Of a DNA stretch of 64,000 bases, positions 53,052-63,648 are shown piece after piece (positions within the stretch are counted from its first letter, which is position 1; every line of letters starts with the position of its first letter). The notes under the pieces are model-generated. The model was given only the letters and a program-made list of their open reading frames with translations. It had not been told where the DNA came from and ran no database searches. The stretch is from Neonectria sp. B-13 (lineage: Eukaryota; Ascomycota; Sordariomycetes; Hypocreales; Nectriaceae). Position numbers and translations under genes: made by a program. The stretch spans positions 434,001 through 498,000 of the forward strand of contig NOKP01000022.1 in NCBI GenBank assembly GCA_002682825.1, in the 5' to 3' direction.

Positions 53052-53619
53052 GATGAAGGTGTAAGTGGTGGTGACGATGTTAAAGCTGGTGTTGAGGAAC
53101 CATTAGACGAAGAAGGGAAGAAAAAGAGAGCCTGCAGGTTGGTGTACTGTGCATGATAGATGAAAACGCAGCTTGTCTCGTTTACACCGACGCAGGTGAC
53201 TGAGATGCACATCTATCTGCCATCATGACGTCGAGCCTGGCAGGCCGATGGACGGGGAGCGATGACGTAGTTGGAGGTACGTACCCCAGAATAGCCAGCC
53301 CTACGGAAACGAAAGAAATCCGGAATTTAGGCCAGAAAGGATTTTGGATTTTGAGAAAAGCGAGGGATCCATTGACGGGTAGAGCTAATGGGACAGGGGA
53401 CAGGGACAAGGGTCATGGGGAAGTGGATGGGGTTAATTACGAGCAATTAATTAGAGGAAGCGGCCGTCGACCCGAGCTGGACTGTGCAGATGCGTACGTG
53501 AGCAGTTGCGACACCAGCCGGACTGCACGACTCAGAAGCATCTCGGCTGTGGAGCGGAGACGACGAGATGAGATGAGATTGATTCTGACACGCGCCAACG
53601 GGGACACGGCATGGGATGA
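53052..53619. other. Intergenic, promoter of desaturase-like gene
   Basis: No gene is seen. The argininosuccinate synthase relic begins near 53.62 kb. Confidence 0.5.
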
Positions 53620-54610
53620 TGTCGGGCGTTGAGAAAATTAGGCGGAATTGACGACATCTTGTTGGTTTCTAGCGGAGAGCCGCTGTTGGCCCCCCTGCAA
53701 GGAAGACACTTCGGCGCAACTTTGGAGTCGAGGACGAGGCCCTCGAGCGACGTGGGCGATAAGCAATTAGATGTAGTTTGCCATTGCAGAAGCCAGTATT
53801 ACCGGTGTTATAATCGAGTTTCCTGAGGCTTTGAAGATTGCCAATGAGCCGTTGACTTCTTCGCTACCAATGTCTAGCTTGAGGGGAACGCCCTGGTCAA
53901 AATGAAGGGCGAACTTGGTTGGCTCGTCAGGTGCCCGAGAGGATCTGTGTGAAGAACCTGCTCTTCTCCGGATATTACTCAAGAGGAGGACACTGGGGTG
54001 CTGTTCTCCTCTGCGAACTTCAGAAGGTTTGCATGGGCCCTATCTAATGACAGGCAGCAACGTCGCAAGTAATAGGCGAGCCCCCAAGTAACAGGAATGT
54101 TGAGAAGGTTGCCTGCACGGCGTGGAAGCTTCGAAAAGGGGCAGAACCGACTGGAGTCGGTTGAAGAACTTGGGCCGCCAGAGCAAAGCGAACTTGGCTG
54201 TGGCAGAAGAGTCGGTATTGCGTTGACCTTCTTTGGTGTCTTGTAAGATATGAACCTACTTGTTCTGTATTATATTAGCTTAATCTTATAGAAGGCATAG
54301 ACAGACAACTTACGCTCTTGCCAGTACGGCCATCGCTGAGGAAGTCATACTTGTACTTCTGAGCAGCTCGGATTTGAGCTTGCGCACTTTCGTGTGAATA
54401 TCTGTCTGCCCTTATCATCATAATCACAATGAGCATATTCCCGTCGAGCGTGTAGCCCAACTGTCTTCAACACAACAACAGCGATAGCTTTATCCCTCCC
54501 CGGGCGGTGCTCACTTCCATTAAGCCATTGCTTGGGCATGCGTTGCTTACACGCCTCACTCCAACCACGAATGCGGACACCTCCACCACTGGCTGGCAGC
54601 AAGGCGGCAA
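53620..54610 (-). pseudogene. Decayed argininosuccinate synthase (ARG1-type) copy
   Basis: Several fragments on the minus strand match argininosuccinate synthase in the right order. They are AQAQIRAAQKYKYDFLSDGRTGKS (54385-54314; intact enzymes read ..CDFLSHGCTGKG); QVRFALAAQVLQP (54196 downward; intact QVRFELAFYALQP); AGNLLNIPVT (near 54117-54087; intact GRNDLLN..GIPVT); and APDEPTKFALHFDQGVPLKL onward (53934-53827). LEGLVLDSKV (53747-53718) and NSA-stop-FSQR (53648-53622; intact NSLVFSQR) complete the series. Frames differ between pieces and stops intervene, so no functional enzyme is possible. A GTAAGT after the first block suggests the copy arose from an intron-containing gene. Weak similarity to the N-terminal ATP loop (ASGGG, near 54590) extends it to about 54.6 kb. 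Ends are approximate. Confidence 0.8.
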
Positions 54611-55915
54611 CGACAAACTAAGCGTCTCCCTCGGTTGTACTTCGTACACTACGCAGTCAACTTACACCGTCCCTCTAGAGCCCCTGCGGCTATATTGATG
54701 CTAATTAATGCGGCGTCAGTCATCCGCGATGGTGATGCATTCGCATGCGAGTGGGCGGAGCTCAACCCCATGTTTGCTGCCCTGGTTGTAATGGCAAGCA
54801 TGGATCCATTGATGCCAAGCCTCTTTTGGAACAGAACGATGCAATCTTTCCAACTTTCTTCGCTGGGTACAAGGATTTTAGGTCGCATCCTGTTCCGATG
54901 TCAAAACTGTAGTATCAGATCTGATTGCGTCCAATCCCCCCCCCGGATAAGTAAGAGGGGCGGTCTTCCTTCAAATGGCTTGCTTGCATGTTGAGGGCGG
55001 TCGAAGTATAATGAGACCCGAATTTTCCTGAAACTTGCGACTCCTTTCCTTCCATAAGATCTTTGAGGCACTCAATCTCTTTCGGATGCCACTCGTACCA
55101 TGAGCGACATCTCTTGATAAACGGATGTAGTATCGTGCAGACGACTCTAAAGCACCGGATAATACATTGAGCCCTCCTATAGTCTTATAGTGTAGCTGCG
55201 AAATCTGATACCATAACAGTGACAGAGCCCTTCGATATCGACGCCTTCTATGCAGGGTGGGTTGCATACCCACCTCCACCTTCAGCAAAGTGCCGTTGGC
55301 GGCCTAGAATCCTTGGATCCATCTCTGTGATAGGCCCGGATGTAAAAGGTTGTCGGTCGAGTACTCACTGTCGTATTAGGACACGCCGGCCGCCGACGCC
55401 TCTCGCATGGTTTTATTGGCAGGTCCTGCTGCAAAGGCCCGATGCCCCTTCTTGACATAATCTACTCAGCCCGAAACGCTTTTCCAGGCGAGATTGGTGA
55501 CGAAGCCCTTACTAGGAGTCAGGTCCACAACCAACGTAAAGAGTTTTCTAAAACCAGCGATCGGTCGCATTTCTGGAACAGTCGTTAAAAGATACATCCT
55601 AAGCCACGTATAGATGACGAGCGATGCTGGGCCAATTGGCATGGTCCGACAGACGTTCTAGACGGAGCTTCTGGGCTTCGTCCAAATTGACGCAACCCGG
55701 ACTGGACCAGCATTGGGAAAGCGTCCGGGGCCCCGCTATTAGGACCTAGAAGGGAGACGCCTAAGTTAGATTGTCTAAACCGACTGAATACGGAATACTG
55801 CCATTTACGAAGTGAGAAATAGCCTCCCAAACAAAGTGCCCACAACGCTCAGAGCTACGGGAGATCAGCAGGCTGCGTTCCCACTGGCCGGGATGCTCCG
55901 TGTGTCCCGGATGCT

Positions 55916-55950
55916 CCAGCTTCCAGCTTCCAGCTTCCAGCTTCCACCTT
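55916..55950. repeat. 7-bp tandem repeat CCAGCTT, five copies
   Basis: Four exact copies followed by CCACCTT; non-coding. Confidence 0.85.
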
Positions 55951-57741
55951 CAGCTGGAGAAGAATAGAAAGTGGGAAAGCCCCCCCCTGAGGCCCCCTGG
56001 CGGAAGGCATCCCTGCTGGCCACGGGGCTGCGGAGATGTGCATTGTGCTGCCAGGCACGGGTGGGTTCCGGACCCTGGGCACTGGCTGGTGGTGCGTGTG
56101 ATTACGACTTTGTACTTTACACTTTACAGTGACGCAGTAAAAAAAGAAAAAAGAAAAAAAGCCGGATCGTATTTAGGGTGAATCCGTTCTCACCTCGGAA
56201 CAATTGTACGCAGCCGTCCCGAGAAAGGGAAGCTTTCCTAATTGATTCCCTTCTTCTTGTTGCATTCCAGAGGCTGGCGCAACAATCGAGTTGCATCATT
56301 GGCCGCAGTGTCTGATTGGCCCCAGCTGTGTCATTGGCCCGAAAGCCCATTGGGCCGCGCGCACGCCCCCGTTCTCCTGCATACTAAAGTATGGGGACTC
56401 GGAGAGCTTGGACCAGCGGGCGGCTTGCACCCGTGACTTTTTCCAACCGTCGCGACGCAACGGTGGGCGTTGTCCGTTGTGACCCCCTGCATCGATCCTC
56501 ATGTCAGGTACGAATAGGCGGCCGCATCAACGTTGCATCCGCAGGACGTCGCAGGCGGCTGTAGCGTACGGGACGTCGATGTTGCATGTCACTGCTGGTG
56601 CATGGCATGGCATAGCATGGCATAGTATAGCATGGCATTTAAACCCGATAACTACGCAGTGGTGGCAGTCTACTTCTGAGTTCTGTTCCTTGCAGACACT
56701 GACTGACGAGCCCCGGGCTCTTTTGTCTCTGCGTCGTCTCTTAGTCTCTTAGGCCGCTGCGGCTGTGGCATCCGCTAGTAATGAACCCCCTACCTTGACG
56801 CACCTAAAGTCCCAACTGATTCGTGCTCGCTCGCTCGCTCTCTCTCTCATAATCTCGTTCCGCCTCGTTCACGACGATCCATCCTCTCCTGCACGAGACC
56901 TCCGGCAGTCTTTGGATACATTTCAGCGAGCGTCTTTCTGTCTGTCTTGGGACAACAAAGTCGAACGGATAACCAAGTCGAACGGATAACAGGTAGGACT
57001 CGCGCAACAAGCAACGACGCCATTGTCTTGGCCTCAATCCCAGTCTAGCCCAGTTCGCCCGAATCATCCAGGCCCACTGTCCGTCTCTCTCCTCTCAAGT
57101 TCTCAACACTCTCAATCTCAATCTCACTCCCGCTCTCACTCCCGCTTTCGCCCTCTGTTTGTGGCTTTGTCGCTCTCTGGATTCGTTCCCTGTCGTTCTC
57201 TCGGCATTGGCCCTCAGCTTCCGTCTCAGCCTGTCTCATCTCAGCCTCCGATCTTTTCTCCGCCTGGCCCGTCTCGTCTCGTCTTGTCTCGCCTCGTCTC
57301 GATCATCTTTCTTGCTTCTGGTCTCCCCCTTGTCACCCTGTCGCCCTGTCACCCTGTCACCTTGCCGAAAGAAAAAACCCCTGATGTGTTTGCCTGTGTC
57401 CGTCCCGGCACCGAACCACATTTCCCTTCTCCACCAACCCTCTCCACCAAGCCCCACCACCTAATTTTCTCCACTAAAGCCGGGTGCTACGCCAACTGCG
57501 ACTGTACCTTACACCACTGGAACTACAGTGCTCCCTACTCTCCGCGGGCTTTGTACTTCGTGCAATCTGCCGTCAACACCAAACATCATCAACGCCGAGC
57601 TTCGTCAAGTGCAGCGCAGCGCCGACGGACGTCGCACCCAACCTGCGCCGCGCGAGACTCGAACTACGCCTGCTCAGTCCACTCCTTCACGAGACAAACC
57701 GAACCCGCTCCGACCAGGCGAGACGAGACATCGACGTCCCG

Positions 57742-57776
57742 CTGCACTCTGCACTCTGCACTCTGCACTCTGCACT
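57742..57776. repeat. 7-bp tandem repeat CTGCACT, five copies
   Basis: Five exact tandem copies, then an offset sixth (GCTGCACT). It lies 150-185 nt upstream of the alpha/beta-hydrolase ATG, probably within the transcribed leader. Confidence 0.85.
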
Positions 57777-57926
57777 GCTGCACTGGTGCGCCTGCATCGC
57801 ATCAGGACCACTTCCCGCCCAACGAGCCTCCGCAGCACATCGCACAGAACCGCCGGCTGACTCTGCTTTGCCTGACTGGTTAACCGACTGACCGACTCGC
57901 TGGTTGACTCGTTGACCCGGCCAGCC

Positions 57927-60638
57927 ATGGAGCACCTCGATCCCGCAGATGCGCCCCCTATCCCGAACCGCGTCCGTCACCACGGCCGCCCGAGGACGTT
58001 CCATCCCGCCATGGCCGTCAAGCGCGATGGCATGCCTTCCGCCAGTCCCGAGGTCATCTCCAATCTCATCACCAGCTTGAGCGTCATCTCCAAGCCCGCA
58101 AACTCCCACTTCGAGGCCTCCCCGATCAGCCTCTCCGTCCCCGCGAGCCCCGGCTACGCCCCCGGCCCCGGCTACCGTCACGGCAGCTTCGGCGTCGACT
58201 ACGGCGCCTTCTCTCCCCTCAACCCCGACGACCTCCGCCAGGCAGCCGCCTCCCTCGACGACGCCGCCTCGCCCCCCATCATCCGCACCTCCAAGCCCCC
58301 GAGCGGCTACTCGCCCCTGACCGCCGCCAAGAGCCCCAAGAGCCCGAGAAGTCCCAGCCGCGACAACTCCGGCGGCCTTCGCTCCTTTATCCGCAACAGC
58401 ACCTCGCGCCCCTCGTCCAAAGGCTCCTCTGTCGACAAGAACGACGATACCCAGAGCATCGGAAACCTCTCCATCGAACGACACTCCCTGCCTACCCCAG
58501 AACTGAACCACCAACGGTCGCATGACAGCTGGGGCAAGAAGACGAACAGGAGCTCCAAGGGACTCATGTACATGAGCTCCAAGGAGCAGCTCCGCGAGAG
58601 GGAGATCGAGCGCAAGCGTGCTTCCGGTGGCTTGCCGACCTCTTCCTCTGCCCCAGGCTTGGGAACTGGGAGCAGCACCCACTCTGGCGGCCGAGGGGAT
58701 CCCTTCTTCGCGGAGACGGCCATCCACGAGGAACCAAACTTGCATGGGTCTCGCGCTCGCGCCGTAGAACGCCCCTTGGAGAGCCCGTGCGCCATCCCGA
58801 ACCGCGATTCCAGCTTGAGGAGGCCGGTGCAGAGTGGGAAGCGGTCGAGCGCCAGACGATCGAAGCGAGACAGCGACGGACCGAGCGATGCTATCCCGGA
58901 GGGTGAGGAACACGGTCGGCCCCGTGAACATGGCCGGAGAAAGCGCCATTCTGATCAGGACATGCTGAGGGCATCCACCAAATCGCCCATTTACGGCTTC
59001 GACGATGCCTCCCCAACGAGGACCAAGACCATGGCTGGTCGGAGCTTCCTCGACGTCGGAGACGATTTGCTTCCGGGAGATGACGACGAGGACGAAGGCG
59101 CGCCGTTTCCCGCAGTCGCCCAGGGCCGCCGCCGAAACCAAAGCAACGAGCGTAATTCTCGTCGCCGATCGGGGCACCAGAGCCCAAACCCTTCCGATGG
59201 ACTCAAAATGAAGCGCAGCAGCTCAAGGCTCAAGCGCCTTTCGGCTCCTCTGACCAGACCCGAGGAGCGCAGCCAAGAATCCGTCACGCCCGACCACAAC
59301 CCCATACCCGCGGGGTATGAGCGCCCGCAGTCCGCCGACTCGGTTGACGACGCTGTCGAGTCTTATCTCTGCTCGCCGCGCTTGTCGCAGAAGATTAGGC
59401 ATCCTCAGACGGGCCGTGTGATTTCCTTCTCCGAGGTCGGTGACTCGGAGGGCTGTGCCGTCTTTTGCTGCGTGGGCATGGGCTTGACGAGATACATCAC
59501 CGCCTTCTACGACGAGCTCGCCTTGACGCTGAAGCTGCGCTTGATTACGCCGGACCGACCTGGTGTGGGAGACAGCGAGCCGTACTCGGACGGGACGGCC
59601 ACGCCGCTGAGCTGGCCTGGTAAGTGATTTGCTGATTACTGACATGTCGATAATATGTTCTAACTGGTTACAGATGATGTCTATGCTATATGCCAAGCGT
59701 TGAAGATCACCAAGTTCTCCATCCTCGCCCACTCGGCCGGCGCCATCTATGCTCTCGCCACCGCTCTGCGAATGCCTCAACACATCCGCGGTAGAATTCA
59801 CCTGCTGGCGCCGTGGATCCCCCCGTCCCAGATGAATGTGTTCGGCACGTCTCAGACGCTACCGCCGACGAATGCGATTCCGACATCGCAACGAATCCTC
59901 CGCGCTCTCCCAACGCCTCTGCTCAAGGCTGCCAACAGCAGCTTCATGACCGCCACGAGCAGTTCCATCACGAGCTCCCTCCCCAAGAACCCCCGGCGAT
60001 CAAAACGGAAGGCCAACGCCAAGCTACAAGAGGGCCATGCGAATCGAAACGTGACACCGAACTTGGACAAGGAGAACATCGGAATGGACGGGTACGGCAA
60101 ATCACCCAATGGCTTGTTGAGCGGCGAGGCGCCGATGGAAGCGCCAAACGCGACGGAGAACATGGACCGCATGCATCCGCCCCAGGGCACGAGGACCGGC
60201 GAGACGGCGGTCCTGGCCGCAGCCCAAGATGCAATGGCCGACAAGGAGCGCCAGATGACGTACGATCTGCGGCTGACACATGCTATCTGGGAGCTGGCGA
60301 CGACGGGGGCAAACCCGGCCGTGGACCTGCTCGTGTGCCTGGAACGACGACACACGATCGGGTTCCGCTACGTCGACATCACGCGGCCGGTGGTCATCCA
60401 CCACGGAAGCCGCGACACGCGAGTCCCCGTCGAGAACGTCAAGTGGCTCGGAAAGACGATGCGCCGCTGCGAGGTGCGGGTGCTGGAGGGAGAGGGCCAC
60501 GGGCTGATGGCCAGCGCGAGCGTCATGGGCTCGGTACTGATGGAAATGAGCAAGGAGTGGGAGGACTGGCTGAAGGTGACGGGCGCCGACGGACGACGAG
60601 ATCGCGAGAGGGGCCGACGCGGCACCCTGGGAAGATGA
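57927..60638 (+). CDS. Alpha/beta-hydrolase with ~480-residue disordered N-terminus (885 aa)
   Basis: Exon 1 is 57927-59619, the intron is 59620-59673 and exon 2 is 59674-60638. The first ~480 residues are Ser/Pro/Arg/Asp-rich and disordered, with many Ser-Pro sites. The hydrolase fold starts near VISFSEVGDSEGCAVFCCVG. The nucleophile elbow is AHSAGA (Ser584), preceded by ITPDRPGVGDSEPY. A long polar insert follows the core (about 650-740). The likely acid is Asp in HHGSRDTRVP and the likely histidine is in LEGEGHGLM. The enzyme class is open (lipase or esterase-like); substrates are unknown. Later in-frame ATGs (MAVKRDGMPS) could also serve as start. The phospho-site-rich N-terminus suggests kinase control, an inference. 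Confidence 0.85.
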
Positions 60639-61162
60639 GCGAGCCACGAAGCGGAACCTCGGAATACGATCCGGGGAAACGACATAATATCACATCGCCA
60701 GAGCGGCGGATTTTAATATCGCCGAGGACGGAGGGCGAACCGAGACATCTCCACGCACTGCCGACTGCCCCGAGAGGCGATCAACACCCCGGACAGGGGT
60801 GAAACGATCCGAGAAGAGTCGGGAACGGGATGGCCCAAGTGCGAGAGCGACGAATGGCCTCGGGGCCAAGCTGTGTCGAGCGGGGATGAATGCGCTCATG
60901 TCATTCTATATCATGTACGACTAATCTGGAGGACTCGAAGTCCGAAGTAGAGTAATGTCTTAATTACATTTGTGGCGGGGTCTGTACTAAATAAGAACTT
61001 GGATGTACAAATTGTTAGGAGGAGCTGTGAAGTTGTAAGGTTTTGAAGACATTTTGTTTGTTGTATTATCACCCTTGATGTGGGTTGAGGTATGGAATCA
61101 GACTCCTTACGCCCTGTATTGTCCTTCCTGGAGCTAGTCTCGCCGTCCTCATCATTGCCATC
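60639..61162. other. Convergent 3' flanks
   Basis: This lies between the hydrolase and the Cwf19-like gene. No gene is seen. Confidence 0.55.
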
Positions 61163-63235
61163 TCAAACCTGATCATCCTCGGCCAACACCCTCGTCCAGT
61201 CAAACTTCCTCCACCCCCTTTTAAACGCCTCGACCCGCGTATCCCCCCTCGTCCACCGCCCCTGCTTCTTGACGACGTGCGGCTCGGCGCCGACGATGCC
61301 GCCCAGCACCTCGCGCGCAAACAGGTCGCCGCGCGGCCAGCGCGCCGCGTCCTCGACGATGTGGCCCAGGCCGCCGTCGAGGGTGAACCATGCGTGGAAA
61401 TACGGTGCCTCCTTGGCGATGCTGCGGCGGAAGGCGGCGCGGCCCATGCCGTCCCGGGCCCGCGCGCCCGTGTCCACCACCTTGGCGTGCTGGGCCCACT
61501 CCTCGTCGGCCGACAGGAAGGCCTCGCGGAAGTAGGCCGGGGCCGTGGCGCCCTCGGCGTAGGGGATCGGGGCGGCGACCATGGCGGCGTGCGGGTGGCG
61601 GTGCGGCGCCGCGGCGTTCTCGTAGAAGACCACCTCGCGGCCCTGGTCGTGGTACATGCGCGTGAGGCTCTTCATGAAGTTGCGCAGCTCCTCCCACTCG
61701 TCGTCGTCACACTCGAGCAGGTTGCGCCGGTGCGCGATGGGCGCGATGACGGCGCCACCGGGGCTGACCTCGGGCTCCGTGGCCAGCGTGAGGAAGACGC
61801 GGGTGCCGAGGGCGACGACGGGCGCCACGGGCGGCTGTTGCGTGTCCTCGCGGTGGCAGAGCGGGCAGGATTCGAGCACGCGGTTCATCTTCTGGAAGTC
61901 GCTGACGGCCATGTTCTTGAGGTTGACCTCGCTCTTGTGGACGCGGCGGGCGAGCTTCTCGGCGTTGTCGTCCATGTACTCGAGGTCGTTGCCGAACTTG
62001 GCGTCCTTGGCGATGCGCTCGGCCAGGCGCAGGCCCTCGCCGCCGGGCTGGGCCTTTGTGCGGCGCTCCTCGCGCACCATGTCGTCGATGGTCATGTCGG
62101 CGTTCTCCTCGACAGTGCCGCGCTCGCGCCCGCGCTTGGTGTCGACGGCCTTGGCTTCGGCGCGCGTGCCGGCGAGCTGCCGGTTGTCCATGACGCCGAG
62201 CACGACGGCTTCGGAGCCGGAGCCGGGGCCGCGCTGGGCCGAGGCGGCGGCGGCGCGGTTGTATTCATCTTCGAGCTGGGCGGCGTTGGGGGCGCGGCGG
62301 AGCTTGGCCTTCATCATCTGGGCGCGGAGGCGGTTGAGGGCCGACTGGTCCAGGGCGGGCGTAGCCGGGGCGATGTCGTGGTGAATGGGTGTGTGTGAGA
62401 GCTCGGATGGAGGTGGTTCATCCTTGCGTTGCTGCTCTAGTCGCTCTCGGTACAGTTCGCCCGTCGGCTTGTCATTGCCCTTGAACCCAGCTCCGTACAG
62501 CTTCCTCCGCTCCATCTCGACCTTCTCCTCGCGCGCGTCGTCGAAGTCCTGCAGGTTCCCGAAGCGTTCCACGGCCACGTCGTCGACGGTGCGCTGGCCG
62601 TCCTCGGCCTGGCTGTACACGGCGCGCAGCTTGGTCATGCGCCACGAGGAGCCCGCGTCGCCAAAGGTGTAGTCGACGGTGCGCTCGCGGGGGATGTCGA
62701 GCTCGTCCAGCGCCTTGCCCGCGTTGATGTCCTCGATGTGGATGTTGAGCTCGCGCTTGGAGACGACTCGCTTGGCTTCGGGCTTGGCTTCGGGGGCTTT
62801 TTCGGGGCGGTGGACGTAGTCGATGCCGATTGACGAGGGCGCCGTCATCCAAGAGTCTCTGACGAGGGGCTTGGCGGTTTGTGAGGGATCGTCGCTTGGC
62901 GGTTTCTCGTCGTCTACGGGGGGGTCTTGTTTTGAGTCTGTCTTGTGGTCGCGATGGCGGTGCCGTGATTGATGCTCGCCGTCGTCGCCGTCGTCGCGGG
63001 AATGGCGCGAGCGCTTGTGTCTGTGGTCATCGTCGTCGTCTTCTCGATGGCGGCGGTGTCGGTGCCTGTCTCTGTCCTTGCTCTTGTCCTTGTCCTGGTC
63101 GCCATCTCGCTCCGACTCGTGACGGTGGTGATGCCTGTGCTTGCGATGGCGTCGCTCGTCCCGGCCGCGTTCCTCTTGTTCGCGCTCCGCCTTGCCAGCC
63201 GCCAGAGACTTTTCGAATTCGTCGAGGCCGTCCAT
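61163..63235 (-). CDS. cwf19: Cwf19/CwfJ-like splicing factor, 690 aa
   Basis: A single-exon gene for a spliceosome-associated protein of the Cwf19L2/Drn1 type, related to debranching of intron lariats. The N-terminal ~130 residues are a His/Arg/Asp/Lys-rich low-complexity region. The conserved middle has DSWMTAPSSIGIDYVHRPEK and DYTFGDAGSSWRMTKLRAVY. Two CwfJ C-terminal domains follow: CwfJ_C_1 with ESCPLCHRED and SPGGAVIAPIAHRRNLLECD, then VVFYENAAAPHRHPHAAMVA, and CwfJ_C_2 with APYFHAWFTLDGGLGHIVED ending at FDWTRVLAEDDQV. The HRHPHAAM histidines fit the HIT-like fold. It acts in the nucleus. A large antisense open frame over the 3' half is a GC-rich shadow. Confidence 0.93.
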   Translation of the reverse strand: MDGLDEFEKSLAAGKAEREQEERGRDERRHRKHRHHHRHESERDGDQDKDKSKDRDRHRHRRHREDDDDDHRHKRSRHSRDDGDDGEHQSRHRHRDHKTDSKQDPPVDDEKPPSDDPSQTAKPLVRDSWMTAPSSIGIDYVHRPEKAPEAKPEAKRVVSKRELNIHIEDINAGKALDELDIPRERTVDYTFGDAGSSWRMTKLRAVYSQAEDGQRTVDDVAVERFGNLQDFDDAREEKVEMERRKLYGAGFKGNDKPTGELYRERLEQQRKDEPPPSELSHTPIHHDIAPATPALDQSALNRLRAQMMKAKLRRAPNAAQLEDEYNRAAAASAQRGPGSGSEAVVLGVMDNRQLAGTRAEAKAVDTKRGRERGTVEENADMTIDDMVREERRTKAQPGGEGLRLAERIAKDAKFGNDLEYMDDNAEKLARRVHKSEVNLKNMAVSDFQKMNRVLESCPLCHREDTQQPPVAPVVALGTRVFLTLATEPEVSPGGAVIAPIAHRRNLLECDDDEWEELRNFMKSLTRMYHDQGREVVFYENAAAPHRHPHAAMVAAPIPYAEGATAPAYFREAFLSADEEWAQHAKVVDTGARARDGMGRAAFRRSIAKEAPYFHAWFTLDGGLGHIVEDAARWPRGDLFAREVLGGIVGAEPHVVKKQGRWTRGDTRVEAFKRGWRKFDWTRVLAEDDQV

Positions 63236-63648
63236 TGTTTCAGCGGTGGCCGACGCGATTGTCGGTGGAGGGAAGAATTGGGAGGTTGCGTGATGGAAAT
63301 TGACAGTCGAACTTACCGAGCTGTGGACCGTTTACGTCAGGTGCCGGCCTGAGCTTCGGGAAAAACTCGCTGTGGGGCATAGCTCAGTGGGGCCACCCAA
63401 ACTCACCATTCCACTCACCATTCCATGTACAACTGGTGATACTCCAGGTCAATCACATTCGGCATCAATCTGTATTCGCTTTCTTGTATCTGAATTAAAA
63501 TCCAATCCTGGTAGCCGCTGGTGGTATTAATCTAGCACAAATCCTCCTCAAAACGCCATTGCTCTGCTACAAAAGCTACACATACAAGCCATATCCGCAT
63601 ACCCAATCATTTAGGTGTATCCGCAATGAAATCAAAAACCCAGACATA
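63236..63648. other. Intergenic between cwf19 and amino-acid permease
   Basis: Promoter of cwf19 and 3' flank of the permease gene. A 24-nt stretch at about 63373-63396 looks like the 5' part of a tRNA but has no matching 3' half. Nothing else is recognised. Confidence 0.5.

Larger units (their letters stand above)
54611..57926. other. Long intergenic region, 3.3 kb, short repeats and hydrolase leader
   Basis: No convincing gene is seen. It holds a 7-bp CCAGCTT repeat (55916-55950), a GGCAT/AGCAT-rich patch (56601-56638), a very pyrimidine-rich leader from about 57060, and a 7-bp CTGCACT repeat (57742-57776). The large open frames across 57.0-57.9 kb are products of the CT-rich composition. 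Confidence 0.5.

Noticed and set aside
57023..57883. 286-codon frame in the CT-rich leader
   Set aside because: Ser/Pro/Arg-only composition produced by pyrimidine-rich DNA; no domain, and it lies in the presumed leader.
57687..59177. 496-codon minus-strand frame over the hydrolase N-terminus
   Set aside because: Antisense shadow of a repetitive, GC-rich disordered region; composition is not protein-like.
59813..60802. 329-codon plus-strand frame overlapping hydrolase exon 2
   Set aside because: Overlaps the hydrolase in another frame and is Arg/Gly/His-biased; the hydrolase frame carries the catalytic motifs.
61085..62398. 437-codon plus-strand frame opposite cwf19
   Set aside because: It lies fully antisense to the conserved Cwf19 coding sequence, is Val/Ala/Gly/Leu-biased, and has no domain; it is a GC-rich shadow.
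63373..63396. tRNA-like start (GGGGCATAGCTCAGTGGG)
   Set aside because: It matches the acceptor and D-arm of a tRNA-Ala-like sequence, but no anticodon arm, T arm or matching acceptor 3' strand follows.
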